A DNA stretch of 64,000 nt from Cryptosporangium aurantiacum (GTDB taxonomy: Bacteria > Actinomycetota > Actinomycetes > Mycobacteriales > Cryptosporangiaceae): NCBI RefSeq assembly GCF_900143005.1, contig NZ_FRCS01000011.1, positions 124,001 to 188,000 of the forward strand, read 5' to 3'. The position numbers and the translations under genes were made by a program. Positions 15,705 to 25,130 of this stretch are shown here, piece after piece (the stretch's first letter is position 1; each line of letters starts with the position of its first letter). The notes under the pieces are model-generated. The model made no database searches. It was not told the DNA's origin and saw only the letters and a list, made by a program, of their open reading frames with translations.

Positions 15705-16316
15705 ATGAGCGCTCGCCTCGATCACGTCCTCGACCTGGTCGTGGCCACCCTCGCGGACGCCACCGGACACGAGGCCGGTGTCCTGATCCGGAGCGACGAC
15801 GGCTGGCACCCGTCCGCCGCGAGCGGCGTGGCGGCCGACCGCCTCGACCGCCTGCGGAGCGCGCAGGACGACGTAGCGCCGGGCCCCGTCCGGCTGCCCG
15901 ACGACCGCAGGCCGGAGCTCTCCCGAGCCGCCGCGGAGTACGACGTCCGCGCGGTACTCGGCGTCCCGCTCGGCGTCGACGGCCTGTTGACGCTCTACGC
16001 CCGCGGCACGTCCATCCCTGATCAGGACGTGACGCTCGCGACCGTCTGCGGCGCGGTCGCCGCACCGGTGCTCGCCGAGGCCCGCCACGCCGACCACCTG
16101 CACGCCGCGCTGCGCACCCGGGATCTCATCGGCCAGGCCAAGGGCATCCTGATCGAGCGCCACCGGATCTCCGCCGAGAACGCGTTCGAGCTGCTCTCCG
16201 TCGCGTCGCAGCGGTCCAACCAGAAGCTCGCCGACGTCGCTGCCGCGCTGGTCGAGAACGGTCGGCTGGCGGGCTCGCCGACCCGGCGTCCGCGTAGGGG
16301 CAGAACACCGGCCTGA
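15705..16316 (+). CDS. GAF-ANTAR RNA-binding antitermination regulator
   Basis: A 203-residue protein with an N-terminal GAF-like sensor region (residues ~5-130: ATGHEAGVLIRSDDGWHPSA, AVLGVPLGVDGLLTLYARG) and a C-terminal ANTAR domain (LRTRDLIGQAKGILIERHRI, ENAFELLSVASQRSN, KLADVAAALVE). ANTAR proteins bind paired hexaloop RNA hairpins and prevent termination. ATG 15705 is chosen since GGAGGTGG precedes it. An in-frame GTG at 15645 would begin inside the leader hairpin. The hairpin upstream has a 6-base loop, but it lacks the A and G expected at loop positions 1 and 4. It is followed by a sensor histidine kinase gene, a frequent partner. Confidence 0.92.
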   Translation: MSARLDHVLDLVVATLADATGHEAGVLIRSDDGWHPSAASGVAADRLDRLRSAQDDVAPGPVRLPDDRRPELSRAAAEYDVRAVLGVPLGVDGLLTLYARGTSIPDQDVTLATVCGAVAAPVLAEARHADHLHAALRTRDLIGQAKGILIERHRISAENAFELLSVASQRSNQKLADVAAALVENGRLAGSPTRRPRRGRTPA

Positions 16317-16361
16317 CGGAACTGCTCAACGAGCCTGCCACCCGGCCGATCGGGAAGAGAT

Positions 16362-19301
16362 GTGGCGGAGGAGGTCTGGTCGGGGACCGCGGCGGGCCGG
16401 CTGAACGACCCCGCCCGGCTCCAGGCGCTGCGGGCGACCGGTCTGTCGGAGACGACGTCCGCTCCGATCCTCGACCGCCTCACCGGCCTGGCCGCCCGCT
16501 GGCTGCGGGCGCCGATCGCGCTCGTCTCGCTGGTGGAAGCCGACCGGCAGTTCTTCGCGAGCGCCCACGGCCTGACCGGTGAGCGGCAGACGCCGCTCGA
16601 GCGCTCGTTCTGCCGGCACGTCGTGCTGGAGGACGCCGCCCTCGTCGTCGGCGACGCCCGGCTGGACGACCGGCTCCGGGACGACCCCGCGGTGGCCGGC
16701 GGCGTCGTGGCGTATGCCGGCATCCCGCTGAGCAGCCCAGAGGGACACGTCCTCGGGACGTTCTGCGTAATGGACACCCGTCCACGGACCTGGACCGACC
16801 TCGACCTGGCCACGCTCGCCGACCTCGCCGCGGCGGCCGAGGCGGAGATCGCGCTGCGGCAGGCCAACGGGCGGCTCGCGGAGTCCGCGAACCGCAGGCA
16901 GCGTGTCCTCGACACCGCGCTGGACGCCTACGTCGCGATCAGCCCGTCCGGGTCGATCGCCGCGTGGAACGCCGCGGCCGAAGGCATGTTCGGGTGGTCG
17001 GCGGCCCAGGCCGTCGGGCAGGGCCTGACCGGGTTGATCGTGCCGGAGCGGTTCCGCGAGGCCCACGAGCGTGGCCTGGAGCGGGTCCGGGCGACCGGGC
17101 GGTCCACGCTCGCCGGGCAGCGTCTCGAACTCGCCGCGGTGGACCGGGACGGCCGGGAGTTCCCGATCGAGCTGACGCTCCAGGTCAGCGGCGACCGGGA
17201 CACGACGATGTTTCACGCGTTCATCCGGGACATCACCGACCGGCTGTCGGCCCGTGCCGCCCTGGAGCACGAACGGCAGCGGCTGGCCGACGAACGCACG
17301 TTCCTCCAGACGCTCCTCGACAGCCTGGACACCGGGGTGGTCGCGTGCGATAGCGCGGGGCGGCTCGCGCTGTTCAACCAGGCCCTGCTGCGGATGCACG
17401 GCACGAACATCCAGCCGCTGGACGCGGAGACCTGGGCCCTAACCTACGACCTGCACGGCCCCGACGGACGCACCCCGCTCGAGCCCGACGAGAACCCGCT
17501 CACCCGCGCGTTCTCCGGCCAGGTCGTCGACGGGCAGGAGATGGTGATCACCGCACCGGGTGTGTCCGCCCGGCGGTTCCTCGCGAACGGCAGGCCGATC
17601 GACACCCCGGACGGACGCCGCCTCGGCGCCGTCGTCGCGCTGCACGACATCACCGACGCCCACCGGGCCGAGGCGCTGCGGCGGGCCGAGCAGGCCGTCG
17701 CGCAGGCGCTCGCCGACGCGACCTCGGCGGACCAGGCCGCCGGCGCCGCGCTGGCCGCGGTCGCCGGTGGGTTGGGCTGGTCGTGCGGCGAGTACTGGGA
17801 ACTGGACGAGGAGTCTCCCCGCCCGGTCCGGATCAGCCGCTGGGTGAATCCGGGCGGCAGCCCTTGCGGTCACGCGCGGAGGTTCGGCACCGACGGCCCC
17901 GACCCGGGTGACGCCGTCGACCCGCTCGCCCGGGAAGTCTGGGAGAACCGGTCCACGATCGTCACCGATCCGCAGGAGGAGGACGTCCGGATCCGGATCG
18001 GGCTACCGGTCCCGACCGCGGACACGGTGTCGGGTGTCGTCCTGTTCTGCCTGAACGGGACAGACCCCCCGGACGCGGACACGTTGATCATGCTCGACGG
18101 TGTCTGCGCCCGGATCGGACGTTATCTGGCTCGGCGCCGCACCGAGGACCTCGCGCTCGCACTGGCCGCGGCCCGCCGGGACTTCGAGCGCGTCGCCGCG
18201 CAGATCGAAGACTTCTTGTGGACGGTGGAGTTCGGACCGGACGGGGCGGTCCGGGAGGTCTATACGAGCCCGAACAGCGCCGGGGTGTTCGGCGCAGCCC
18301 TTCCCGGAGGCGCCAACGCGGGCGCGATCCTCAGCGAGCGTCTGCACCCGGAGGACCAGCCGCCGTTCGCCGAGTTCTCCACCGCGATCCGCGCCGGACG
18401 CACCGCCGAGGTCGAGTACCGCATCCGTGGCTTCGACGGCGAGACCCGGTGGATCTGGACCCGTGCGGTCCCACGCCCGGAGGGTGACCGGCTGGTCGTC
18501 GACGGGATCTCGACGAACGTCACCGAGCGTCGTCTGCTGGCCGAACGCCGCGAGCAGTTGCTCGCCACCGAGCAGCAGCAGGTCGCCAAGCTACGCGACC
18601 TCGACCGGATGAAGGACGAGCTCGTCGCGGTCGTCAGCCACGAGCTCCGGAATCCGATCGGCACGATCCGCGGGTACACCGAGCTGCTGCTCGACGACCC
18701 CGATCTGCCGGCCGAGCACCGCGCCTACGCCGAGGTCATCGATCGCACCAGCGCCCACCTCAAGCAGCTCGTCGACCAGCTGCTGGAGCTCGCGCGCATC
18801 GACGCCGGCCACGTGCGCCTCGACGCGCGCCCGCTGTCGGCGACCAAACTCGTCCGCGAGGCGCTCGGCGACCACCGCCCCGAGGCCGACACGAAGGGCC
18901 TGACGCTCGTCACCGACCTCGCCGCGCACCTGCCCGTCCACGGTGACGCCACCCGTCTGCGCCAGGTGCTGGACAACCTGCTCAGCAACGCGGTCAAGTA
19001 CACCCCGGCGGGCGGCACCGTCTCGGTCAGCGGCAAGCCGGTGGACGGCGGTGTGGAGATCGCAGTCGCCGACACCGGGATCGGCGTCCCCGCCGACGAG
19101 TTGCCCCAGCTGTTCACACGGTTCTTCCGCGCGTCCACGGCGCTGGACCGCGGGATCAAGGGCACCGGGCTGGGGCTCGCGGTCACCAAAGCGATCGTTG
19201 AGGCCCATCACGGCACGATCACCGCGGAAACGGCCGAGCCCCACGGCACGCGCTTCTGCATCCGTCTCCCGAGCCGACCGCCGGGAGAGCCGGTCGGGTG
19301 A
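16362..19301 (+). CDS. Soluble multi-sensor histidine kinase (GAF-PAS-PAS-GAF-PAS-HisKA-HATPase)
   Basis: A 979-residue kinase without evident membrane spans. GAF runs about residues 30-165 (APIALVSLVEADRQFFAS, FCRHVVL). PAS1 follows at ~175-290 (AYVAISPSGSIAAWNAAAEGMFGW) and PAS2 at ~310-440 (GVVACDSAGRLALFNQ). A second GAF-like region is at ~450-600 and PAS3 at ~610-730 (GFDGETRWIWTRA). The HisKA box is AVVSHELRNPIGTIRGYTELL with phospho-acceptor His760. The HATPase carries the N box DNLLSNAVKYTP, G1 DTGIGVP and G2 GTGLGLAV. GTG 16362 follows a GGGAAGAG ribosome site. No response regulator is adjacent, so the partner may be elsewhere or be the preceding ANTAR protein. It may monitor redox or light through its PAS ligands. 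Confidence 0.93.
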   Translation: MAEEVWSGTAAGRLNDPARLQALRATGLSETTSAPILDRLTGLAARWLRAPIALVSLVEADRQFFASAHGLTGERQTPLERSFCRHVVLEDAALVVGDARLDDRLRDDPAVAGGVVAYAGIPLSSPEGHVLGTFCVMDTRPRTWTDLDLATLADLAAAAEAEIALRQANGRLAESANRRQRVLDTALDAYVAISPSGSIAAWNAAAEGMFGWSAAQAVGQGLTGLIVPERFREAHERGLERVRATGRSTLAGQRLELAAVDRDGREFPIELTLQVSGDRDTTMFHAFIRDITDRLSARAALEHERQRLADERTFLQTLLDSLDTGVVACDSAGRLALFNQALLRMHGTNIQPLDAETWALTYDLHGPDGRTPLEPDENPLTRAFSGQVVDGQEMVITAPGVSARRFLANGRPIDTPDGRRLGAVVALHDITDAHRAEALRRAEQAVAQALADATSADQAAGAALAAVAGGLGWSCGEYWELDEESPRPVRISRWVNPGGSPCGHARRFGTDGPDPGDAVDPLAREVWENRSTIVTDPQEEDVRIRIGLPVPTADTVSGVVLFCLNGTDPPDADTLIMLDGVCARIGRYLARRRTEDLALALAAARRDFERVAAQIEDFLWTVEFGPDGAVREVYTSPNSAGVFGAALPGGANAGAILSERLHPEDQPPFAEFSTAIRAGRTAEVEYRIRGFDGETRWIWTRAVPRPEGDRLVVDGISTNVTERRLLAERREQLLATEQQQVAKLRDLDRMKDELVAVVSHELRNPIGTIRGYTELLLDDPDLPAEHRAYAEVIDRTSAHLKQLVDQLLELARIDAGHVRLDARPLSATKLVREALGDHRPEADTKGLTLVTDLAAHLPVHGDATRLRQVLDNLLSNAVKYTPAGGTVSVSGKPVDGGVEIAVADTGIGVPADELPQLFTRFFRASTALDRGIKGTGLGLAVTKAIVEAHHGTITAETAEPHGTRFCIRLPSRPPGEPVG

Positions 19302-19322
19302 GGGTTTTGCGGGGATACTGGG

Positions 19323-19859
19323 TTGGCTTCGACCCGCCGTCGTTGGGACCTGCCTGTGGCGCCGCCCTCGTACGAACCCGGTCATCGCAGCCCCGTCCCC
19401 CGGGGCCGGGTCCTCGTGATCGGAATCGTGCTGCTCACGCTGATCTTCGTGTTATGGGCGGTGACGACCGGTGCGATCCGGTTCCTCGGCTCCGACGACG
19501 ACGAGCCGGGGCCGAATTCGACGACCGCGCAACCCAGCGTCGGGTCGACCACGGCGGTCACCGACGGGGACCTGGAGATGAAGCTCCGCTCGATCCGGCC
19601 TGCCGGGCCGGGCAAGCTCGCGGTCACGCTCGTCGTCCGCAACCGCACCTCGGCCTACGTCTCGTTCTTCAGCGAGAGCCAGAAGCTGGTGAGCGCCGAC
19701 GAGCACGGCGTGAACGGCGCGGTCGGGCTGACGCCGCTGGAGCCGCAGGAGACGGCGACCGTCACCGTCGTGTTCACGCTGCCGGACGGCTTCGTGGCCG
19801 ACGAACTCGAACTGCACGCCGCCCCCGCCAGCCCCGGCGTCCGCGTCCCCCTGAGCTAG
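19323..19859 (+). CDS. Membrane-anchored protein with DUF4352-like extracellular domain
   Basis: A 178-residue protein with a short Arg-rich cytoplasmic N-terminus, one membrane helix (VLVIGIVLLTLIFVLWAV, residues ~30-48), a linker rich in D/P/T, and a C-terminal beta-rich domain (LEMKLRSIRPAGPGKLAVTLVVRNRTSAYVSF, then a TATVTVVFTLPDG strand). That looks like the immunoglobulin-like DUF4352/MPT63-type fold. The start is TTG 19323, with GCGGGGA seven bases upstream. GTG 19356 is an alternative. The stop codon shares the four bases CTAG with the stop of the convergent TRIC gene. The function is unknown and it is probably an exported surface protein. Confidence 0.78.
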   Translation: MASTRRRWDLPVAPPSYEPGHRSPVPRGRVLVIGIVLLTLIFVLWAVTTGAIRFLGSDDDEPGPNSTTAQPSVGSTTAVTDGDLEMKLRSIRPAGPGKLAVTLVVRNRTSAYVSFFSESQKLVSADEHGVNGAVGLTPLEPQETATVTVVFTLPDGFVADELELHAAPASPGVRVPLS

Positions 19860-20587
19860 CGCTCCGGTGGGTCGATGCGGTGCGGGCGGCGGATGGGGAC
19901 GCGGCGGGCCAGGCGGGCGGGCAGCGCCGCGACGGCGGCGACCCGGGCGTCGACGGCCTCCGGCGACGGCGTGCTCCACCCCAGACGGATCGCGCCCAGC
20001 CGCAGCGCGACGACGAGCGCGACCGCGGGGCCGAACCAGACGCCCGCGTTTCCGGTGAGCGACACCGGGACCGCGTAGAGCGTCGCGCCGAGGGCCGCCG
20101 CGGTCGCGTACACCGCGCCGGGTCGTAGCAGGACCGGCCGGTCGCCGACCAGGATGTCCCGGAGCACACCGCCGCCGACGCCGGTGATCACGCCGAGCAG
20201 GACGCACGACACCAGCGGAAGCTCCGCCCGCACCGCCTTGTCCGCCCCGACCACCGAGTAGACGCCGAGGAACAGCGCGTCGAGCAGGGCGAACGGTGTG
20301 GAAAGCCGGGTGGCGACCCGGGCGAACAGGATGCCGCCGAGCGCTGCGACCAGCGCGGTGGAGATCAGCCACGGGTTCGTGAGCGCGACCGGCGTCCCGC
20401 GTTGCAGGAGCGTGTCGCGCAGCAGCCCGCCGCCGAGACCGGTAGCGACCGCGATGACCACCGAGCCCATCAGGTCAAGGCCCGCCTGGCGGGCGGTCAG
20501 CGCGCCGAACAGGCCGCCGACCGCCGCCGAGGCAGCGTCCAACCAGGCCGGGATCGTCAGCGCGGCCGTGACGTCGGCCGCCAGCAC
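19856..20587 (-). CDS. TRIC-type cation channel family (UPF0126) membrane protein
   Basis: A 243-residue membrane protein with seven predicted hydrophobic helices arranged as two similar triple-helix halves. Each half has the family motif: GLGGGLLRDTLLQRGTP (residues ~50-67) and GVGGGVLRDILVGDRP (~135-151). This is the bacterial trimeric intracellular cation channel/YicG family, thought to conduct K+ or other monovalent cations. Some E. coli members are described as glycine transporters. GTG 20587 lies six bases after the M20 dipeptidase stop, so the two form one operon. The basic C-terminal tail is probably cytoplasmic. Confidence 0.92.
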   Translation of the reverse strand: MLAADVTAALTIPAWLDAASAAVGGLFGALTARQAGLDLMGSVVIAVATGLGGGLLRDTLLQRGTPVALTNPWLISTALVAALGGILFARVATRLSTPFALLDALFLGVYSVVGADKAVRAELPLVSCVLLGVITGVGGGVLRDILVGDRPVLLRPGAVYATAAALGATLYAVPVSLTGNAGVWFGPAVALVVALRLGAIRLGWSTPSPEAVDARVAAVAALPARLARRVPIRRPHRIDPPER

Positions 20588-20593
20588 CCCGCG

Positions 20594-21961
20594 CTACCCG
20601 GCCGCGCCGAACCGCAGCAGGAACAGCGCCTCGGCCAGCGCCATCGCCGCGATCTCCGCCGGGTCGACGCTCTCGTTCGGGGCGTGGATCAGGCACCGCG
20701 GCTCCTCCACGCCGAGGATCATGATCTCGGCGTCCGGATAGGTCTCGCGGAAGACGTTGCAGAGCGGGATCGACCCGCCCTGGCCCTGCGTCGTCAGCGG
20801 CCGCCCGTACGACTGCTCCAGCGCGTCCTGCAGCGCCGCGTAGGCCGGGCCCTCGGTCGCACCGGAGAACGGCTGGCCGAACGACTCCGGCTCCACGTCG
20901 AGGTCGACGCCCCAGGGCGCGACCGCGCGCAGGTGTGCGACCAGCGCCTGCTGCGCGGCCGTCGCGTCGAGGCCCGGCGGTACCCGCAGGCTCAGCCGGG
21001 CTCTGGCCTCCGGCTGGACGGCCGCCGACGACCCGACGACCGGCGGGCAGTCGATCCCGAGCACGGTCAGCGCCGGCCGGGCCCAGAGCAGGTCGGCGGG
21101 TGAGCCGGAGCCGATCAGCCCGACGCCTGGCCGCACGTTCGCGTCCACCCGGAACTGGTCGGCGGGGTAGTCGACGCCCGGCCAGGTCTGGTCGCGCGGC
21201 AGGCCACGGACCGTTGTGTTCCCGTCGGCGTCGTGCAGCGTCGCGAGCATCTGGATGAGCGCCAGCAGCGCGTCCGGAGCGGCGCCGCCGAACTGTCCGG
21301 AGTGCACGGCGCTGTTCAGCGTTCGCACCGTGACCACGACGTTCGCCAGGCCGCGCAGCGTCGTCGTGAGCGTCGGGACGCCGACCGCGAAGTTACCGGC
21401 GTCGCAGACCAGGATCGCGTCCGCGCGGAGCAGGTCCGCGTTCGCGGGGACGAACTCCTCCAGCCCACCGGTGCCCTGCTCCTCCGAGCCCTCGGCGATG
21501 AGCTTGACGGTCACCGGGAGGTTCCCGCCCAGCGCCCGGAGCGCGGTGAGGTGCGCCGCGATGTTGCCCTTGCAGTCCGCGGCGCCGCGTCCGTACCACC
21601 GCCCGTCCTTCTCGGTGAGCTCGAACACCGGCGTGAGCCACGCGCCCTCGTCCAGCGGCGGCTGCACGTCGTAGTGGCAGTAGAGGAGCACCGTGGGCGC
21701 ACCGGGAGGGCCCGGCGCCTGACCGAAAACGGCCTTGCTGCCGTCGGGCGTCGGATAGGCCACCAGGTCGCGCAGCCCGGCCTCCCCGAACGCGTCGATC
21801 AGGTACTGGGCGGCCCGCTCGCACTCCTCGGGCGGGTACTGCTTCGGATCGGCGACCGATCGGAACGCGACCAGTTCGGCCAGGTCAGCGCGGGCCCTGG
21901 GCATGAGAGCCGTGACACGGTCGCGGAGCCCGCCGACGTCGAGGGAGATGTCAGTCGTCAT
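20594..21961 (-). CDS. M20-family metallodipeptidase
   Basis: A 455-residue cytoplasmic zinc peptidase of the M20 (carnosinase/CNDP-like) family. Metal and catalytic residues are visible in order: His-Asp in YCHYDVQP, Asp in GRGAADCKGN, the Glu pair in EGSEEQGTG, Asp in VCDAGN and His in LIHAPNESV. The dimerization insert (HSGQFGG onwards) is present. Length is typical. It should hydrolyse dipeptides and is operonic with the downstream TRIC channel gene. The divergent MFS gene shares a 141-base promoter region that holds an exact copy of the island palindrome TCACCC-N5-GGGTGA (22029-22045), so both are likely controlled together. Confidence 0.94.
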   Translation of the reverse strand: MTTDISLDVGGLRDRVTALMPRARADLAELVAFRSVADPKQYPPEECERAAQYLIDAFGEAGLRDLVAYPTPDGSKAVFGQAPGPPGAPTVLLYCHYDVQPPLDEGAWLTPVFELTEKDGRWYGRGAADCKGNIAAHLTALRALGGNLPVTVKLIAEGSEEQGTGGLEEFVPANADLLRADAILVCDAGNFAVGVPTLTTTLRGLANVVVTVRTLNSAVHSGQFGGAAPDALLALIQMLATLHDADGNTTVRGLPRDQTWPGVDYPADQFRVDANVRPGVGLIGSGSPADLLWARPALTVLGIDCPPVVGSSAAVQPEARARLSLRVPPGLDATAAQQALVAHLRAVAPWGVDLDVEPESFGQPFSGATEGPAYAALQDALEQSYGRPLTTQGQGGSIPLCNVFRETYPDAEIMILGVEEPRCLIHAPNESVDPAEIAAMALAEALFLLRFGAAG

Positions 21962-22027
21962 CCGGAGCTTCCTTCGTTCGCGAGGGGTGGCGTGGCCGGA
22001 TCATCCGCAGGACGGCGGTGTCGGTAC

Positions 22028-22046
22028 TTCACCCACTGCGGGTGAA
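22028..22046. promoter_or_regulatory. Island palindrome 1 (exact, 7-base arms)
   Basis: TTCACCC-ACTGC-GGGTGAA. It lies midway between the divergent M20 dipeptidase (start 21961) and MFS (start 22103) genes. First of the recurring TCACCC-N5-GGGTGA sites. Confidence 0.85.
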
Positions 22047-22102
22047 TTCAGTCCTGTGTCCCCTGTGGTCCCGTGCATCCCGGACGACCGGAAGGGGCGC
22101 CG

Positions 22103-23581
22103 ATGGCCGGGGACAGCCGACGCTGGGTCGGGTTGGTGGGGATGTGCACGGCCGCGGGCCTGGTCTGGCTGGCGTTCGCGGACTTCGGCGTCGCCGTGCC
22201 GACGATCTCCCGGGACATCGGTGGCTCGCTGACCGCCCTGCAGTGGGCGAACAACGCGTTCAGCCTGGTCACCGGCGCGCTGGTGCTCGCGACCGGGCGG
22301 CTGGGTGACCTCTACGGCCGACGCCGGATGCTCCAGGCCGGGCTGGTCGCGTTCGGCGTCACCGCGCTGCTCGCCGCGTTTCCGTCCGGGGTCGCCGGCC
22401 TGATCGCCGGGCGCGCGCTGATGGGCATCGGCGCCGCGCTGATCCTGCCCGCGACCCTGGCCCTGATCCCGGCGATGTTCCCGCGAGCGCAGCAACCCAC
22501 CGCATTCGGCGCGTGGATGGCCGTGGCCTGGGTCGGCCAGGCGGCGGGTCCGGCGGTCGGCGGCCTGCTCACCGACACGATCGGCTGGCGGTCGATCTTC
22601 TGGGTGAACGCACCGCTGGCCGTGGTGGCGCTCGCGCTGGTGGGCTACGGAACCGCGGAGTCCACCGACCGGGCCGTACCGCGCCGGCTGGACGTCTCCG
22701 GCATCCTCACCAGCGCCCTCGCGGCGTTCTGCCTGCTGTACGGCTGCACCGAGGGACAGGAGCTCGGCTTCACCCACCCGCTGGTGCTCGCGCTGTTCGC
22801 CGCTACCGCGGTGCTGATCGTCGTGTTCGTCGTGCGGGAGAACCGCGCCCGGTTTCCGCTGGTCGACCTAGCGCTGTTCCGCGTGCGGTCGTTCGACGGC
22901 GCGCTGGTCGCGAACACCGTGATGAACATGGTCTTCGCCGGGACCACGTTCCTGCTCACGCTGCACCTGCAGGACGTGGAGGGGTACAGCGCGGTGGCCG
23001 CCGGGCTGCTGCTCCTGCCGTCCACGGTGACGATCCTCGCGGTGAACCCGCTCGGCGGGCGGCTCAGCAGGCGACGCGGAGCCCGGTTGCCGGTCGTCGC
23101 CGGCCTGCTGACGATCGGCGTCGGAACCGTGATCGTCGGGCTGATCGGCCGCGACTACTCGTACGCGCTGCTGGCGTCCGGGCTGGTCGTCGTCGGCGCC
23201 GGGTTGGGCCTGCTGTCGATCCCGCTGTCCGACACCGCGGTCGCCGGGCCGCCGGAACGGCTGGCCGGAACCGCGGCCGGCCTGTTCAAGATGACCAGCA
23301 TGCTCGGCGGCGCGCTCGGCGTCGCCGTGCTGATGGCGGTGTCGCAGGCCTTCCGCCCCGACGACGCCGCTGAGGGCGCCCCCGAGGCCGCGTTCCGGCA
23401 GGTCGAGGCGATCGGCATCGGCCGGGCGATCCTGGCCGCCGGTGTGTTCACGCTGTTCGCCGCCGTCGTCGTCCGCCTCATGTGGCGGCCGGCCGGGGCG
23501 GAGGCGTCCACAGCCGACACCACCGCAGGCTCACTCCGCGCGGATGAAGCCACGCCCTCGGCGGGCGGCGACCGTGGCTGA
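22103..23581 (+). CDS. MFS transporter, DHA2 (14-helix) family
   Basis: A 492-residue proton-driven exporter of the drug:H+ antiporter-2 family. About 14 hydrophobic helices are present. The intracellular loop motif A is GRLGDLYGRRRML (residues ~68-80), and motif C-like sequence GQAAGPAVGGLLTD lies in helix 5. The start is ATG 22103 with GAAGGGG upstream. An upstream in-frame Met at 22073 would overlap the promoter. It is divergent from the M20 dipeptidase with a shared palindromic site. Substrate is unknown and a small-molecule or peptide-like export role is inferred. A second DHA2 gene at 32603 is a paralogue. Confidence 0.92.
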   Translation: MAGDSRRWVGLVGMCTAAGLVWLAFADFGVAVPTISRDIGGSLTALQWANNAFSLVTGALVLATGRLGDLYGRRRMLQAGLVAFGVTALLAAFPSGVAGLIAGRALMGIGAALILPATLALIPAMFPRAQQPTAFGAWMAVAWVGQAAGPAVGGLLTDTIGWRSIFWVNAPLAVVALALVGYGTAESTDRAVPRRLDVSGILTSALAAFCLLYGCTEGQELGFTHPLVLALFAATAVLIVVFVVRENRARFPLVDLALFRVRSFDGALVANTVMNMVFAGTTFLLTLHLQDVEGYSAVAAGLLLLPSTVTILAVNPLGGRLSRRRGARLPVVAGLLTIGVGTVIVGLIGRDYSYALLASGLVVVGAGLGLLSIPLSDTAVAGPPERLAGTAAGLFKMTSMLGGALGVAVLMAVSQAFRPDDAAEGAPEAAFRQVEAIGIGRAILAAGVFTLFAAVVVRLMWRPAGAEASTADTTAGSLRADEATPSAGGDRG

Positions 23582-23605
23582 CACTACGAGGCTAACGGAG
23601 GACGC

Positions 23606-25120
23606 ATGAGTACGGATGCGTTGAGTGGCGCGGACTCGGTCGAGCCGCGCGCCTCTGGGTCGGGCGGGTCCGGCTCGGCCGTCGACAAGGTCCGCACGGT
23701 CGCCACCAACCCGCAGTTCATCGCCTGGACCGCGCTGGCGTTCATGACGACCTCGTCGGTCGCCAGCCTGCGGCCCTCCCCCACGATGGCCGTCTACGGG
23801 CTGGCCTGCGTGTTCCTCTACCTGGTTCCCGCCATCGTCTTCCTGCTACCGACGTCGCTGGTCTCCGCGGAGCTGGCGTCCGGCTGGTCGGGCGGCGTCT
23901 ACAACTGGGTCACCCGCGGCATCTCATCCCCGGCCGGCTTCCTGGCCGTCTGGTGCCAGTTCGCGATGACGATCTTCTACTACCCGAGCCTGCTGTCGTT
24001 CGTCGCGAGCACGCTGGCCTACGTCTTCGCCCCCGACCTGGCCAGCAACGGCGTGTACGTCGCCGCGGTGATCATCATCGTGTACTGGCTGGGCGTCTAC
24101 GTCTCCTCGCGCGGCACCAAAGCGCTGGCCGGGCTGGCGAGCAGCGGCCTGATCATCGGGACGCTGATCCCCGGCGTCGCGCTGGTCGTGCTCGGCATCG
24201 TCTACCTGCTCCAGGGCAACGACTCCGCGGCCCCGATGGACGCCGGGCACCTGCTGCCGGAGTGGGCCGGGCTGGCGAGCCTCGTCCTCATCGTCAACAA
24301 CTTCCTGAGCTACTCCGGCATGGAGATGAACGCCGTCCACGTGTCGTCGCTGCGCAAGCCCGGCAAGGAGTTCCCGCGGGCGATCTTCCTCGCGATGGGC
24401 CTGGTCCTGGCGATCTTCATCCTGCCGGCGCTGGCGATCAGCTTCGTGATCCCGGCCGAGGACCTGAGCCTCACCGCCGGGCTGATGCAGGCGTTCCAGG
24501 GATTCTTCGCCGAGTTCGGGATCGAGTTCCTCACGCCGATCCTCGCGCTGATGATCGTCTGCGCGTCGCTGGGCGGCATGCTGACCTGGCTGGCCGGCCC
24601 GTCCAAGGGCCTGCTGCTGATCAGCCGCCAGCAGGGTTACCTCCCGCCGTTCCTGCAGAAGATGAACAAGCACGGCGTCCAGCAGAACATCCTGGTCACC
24701 CAGGGCGTGCTCACGACCGTGATCGCGCTGGCGTACGGGCTGATCCCGGACGTCTCCAGCGTGTACTGGATCTTCTCGGTGATGACGACGCAGGTGTACC
24801 TGATCATGTACCTGCTGATGTTCATCGCGGCGGTGCGGCTGCGGCGGCTCGAGCCGAACCACCCGCGCGGTTACCGCGCGCCGGCGCTCGGCCTGCTCTG
24901 CGGCGTCGGATTCTTCGCCTCGCTGGCCGCGCTCCTCATCGGGTTCGTTCCGCCGTCCCAGTTCGGTGGCGGCAACCCGGCCAGCTACATCCTGATCGTG
25001 GGGACCGGGGTCGTCGTGATCGGCCTGCTCGTCCCGTTCCTGCTCTACCGGTTCCGGAAGCCGAGCTGGAAGACAGCGACGCCGGACGAGCCCGAAACCC
25101 CGGCTGAAGCCACGGTGTGA
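23606..25120 (+). CDS. APC-superfamily amino-acid permease
   Basis: A 504-residue transporter of the amino acid-polyamine-organocation superfamily with about 12 helices. The N-terminal signature LVSAELASGWSGGVYNWVTRG (written in parts: SAELASGWSGG, VYNWVTRGIS) resembles glutamate/GABA-type antiporters. MNAVHVSSLRKPGKEFPRAIF occupies the loop after helix 6. GGAGG precedes ATG 23606. It heads a tight run of three genes: a small membrane protein follows after 10 bases, then an M24 peptidase 12 bases later. Together they suggest uptake of amino acids or peptide products coupled to Xaa-Pro-type cleavage. It lies 24 bases after the MFS stop and may be part of the same transcript. Confidence 0.92.
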   Translation: MSTDALSGADSVEPRASGSGGSGSAVDKVRTVATNPQFIAWTALAFMTTSSVASLRPSPTMAVYGLACVFLYLVPAIVFLLPTSLVSAELASGWSGGVYNWVTRGISSPAGFLAVWCQFAMTIFYYPSLLSFVASTLAYVFAPDLASNGVYVAAVIIIVYWLGVYVSSRGTKALAGLASSGLIIGTLIPGVALVVLGIVYLLQGNDSAAPMDAGHLLPEWAGLASLVLIVNNFLSYSGMEMNAVHVSSLRKPGKEFPRAIFLAMGLVLAIFILPALAISFVIPAEDLSLTAGLMQAFQGFFAEFGIEFLTPILALMIVCASLGGMLTWLAGPSKGLLLISRQQGYLPPFLQKMNKHGVQQNILVTQGVLTTVIALAYGLIPDVSSVYWIFSVMTTQVYLIMYLLMFIAAVRLRRLEPNHPRGYRAPALGLLCGVGFFASLAALLIGFVPPSQFGGGNPASYILIVGTGVVVIGLLVPFLLYRFRKPSWKTATPDEPETPAEATV

Positions 25121-25130
25121 GGAGTATCTG

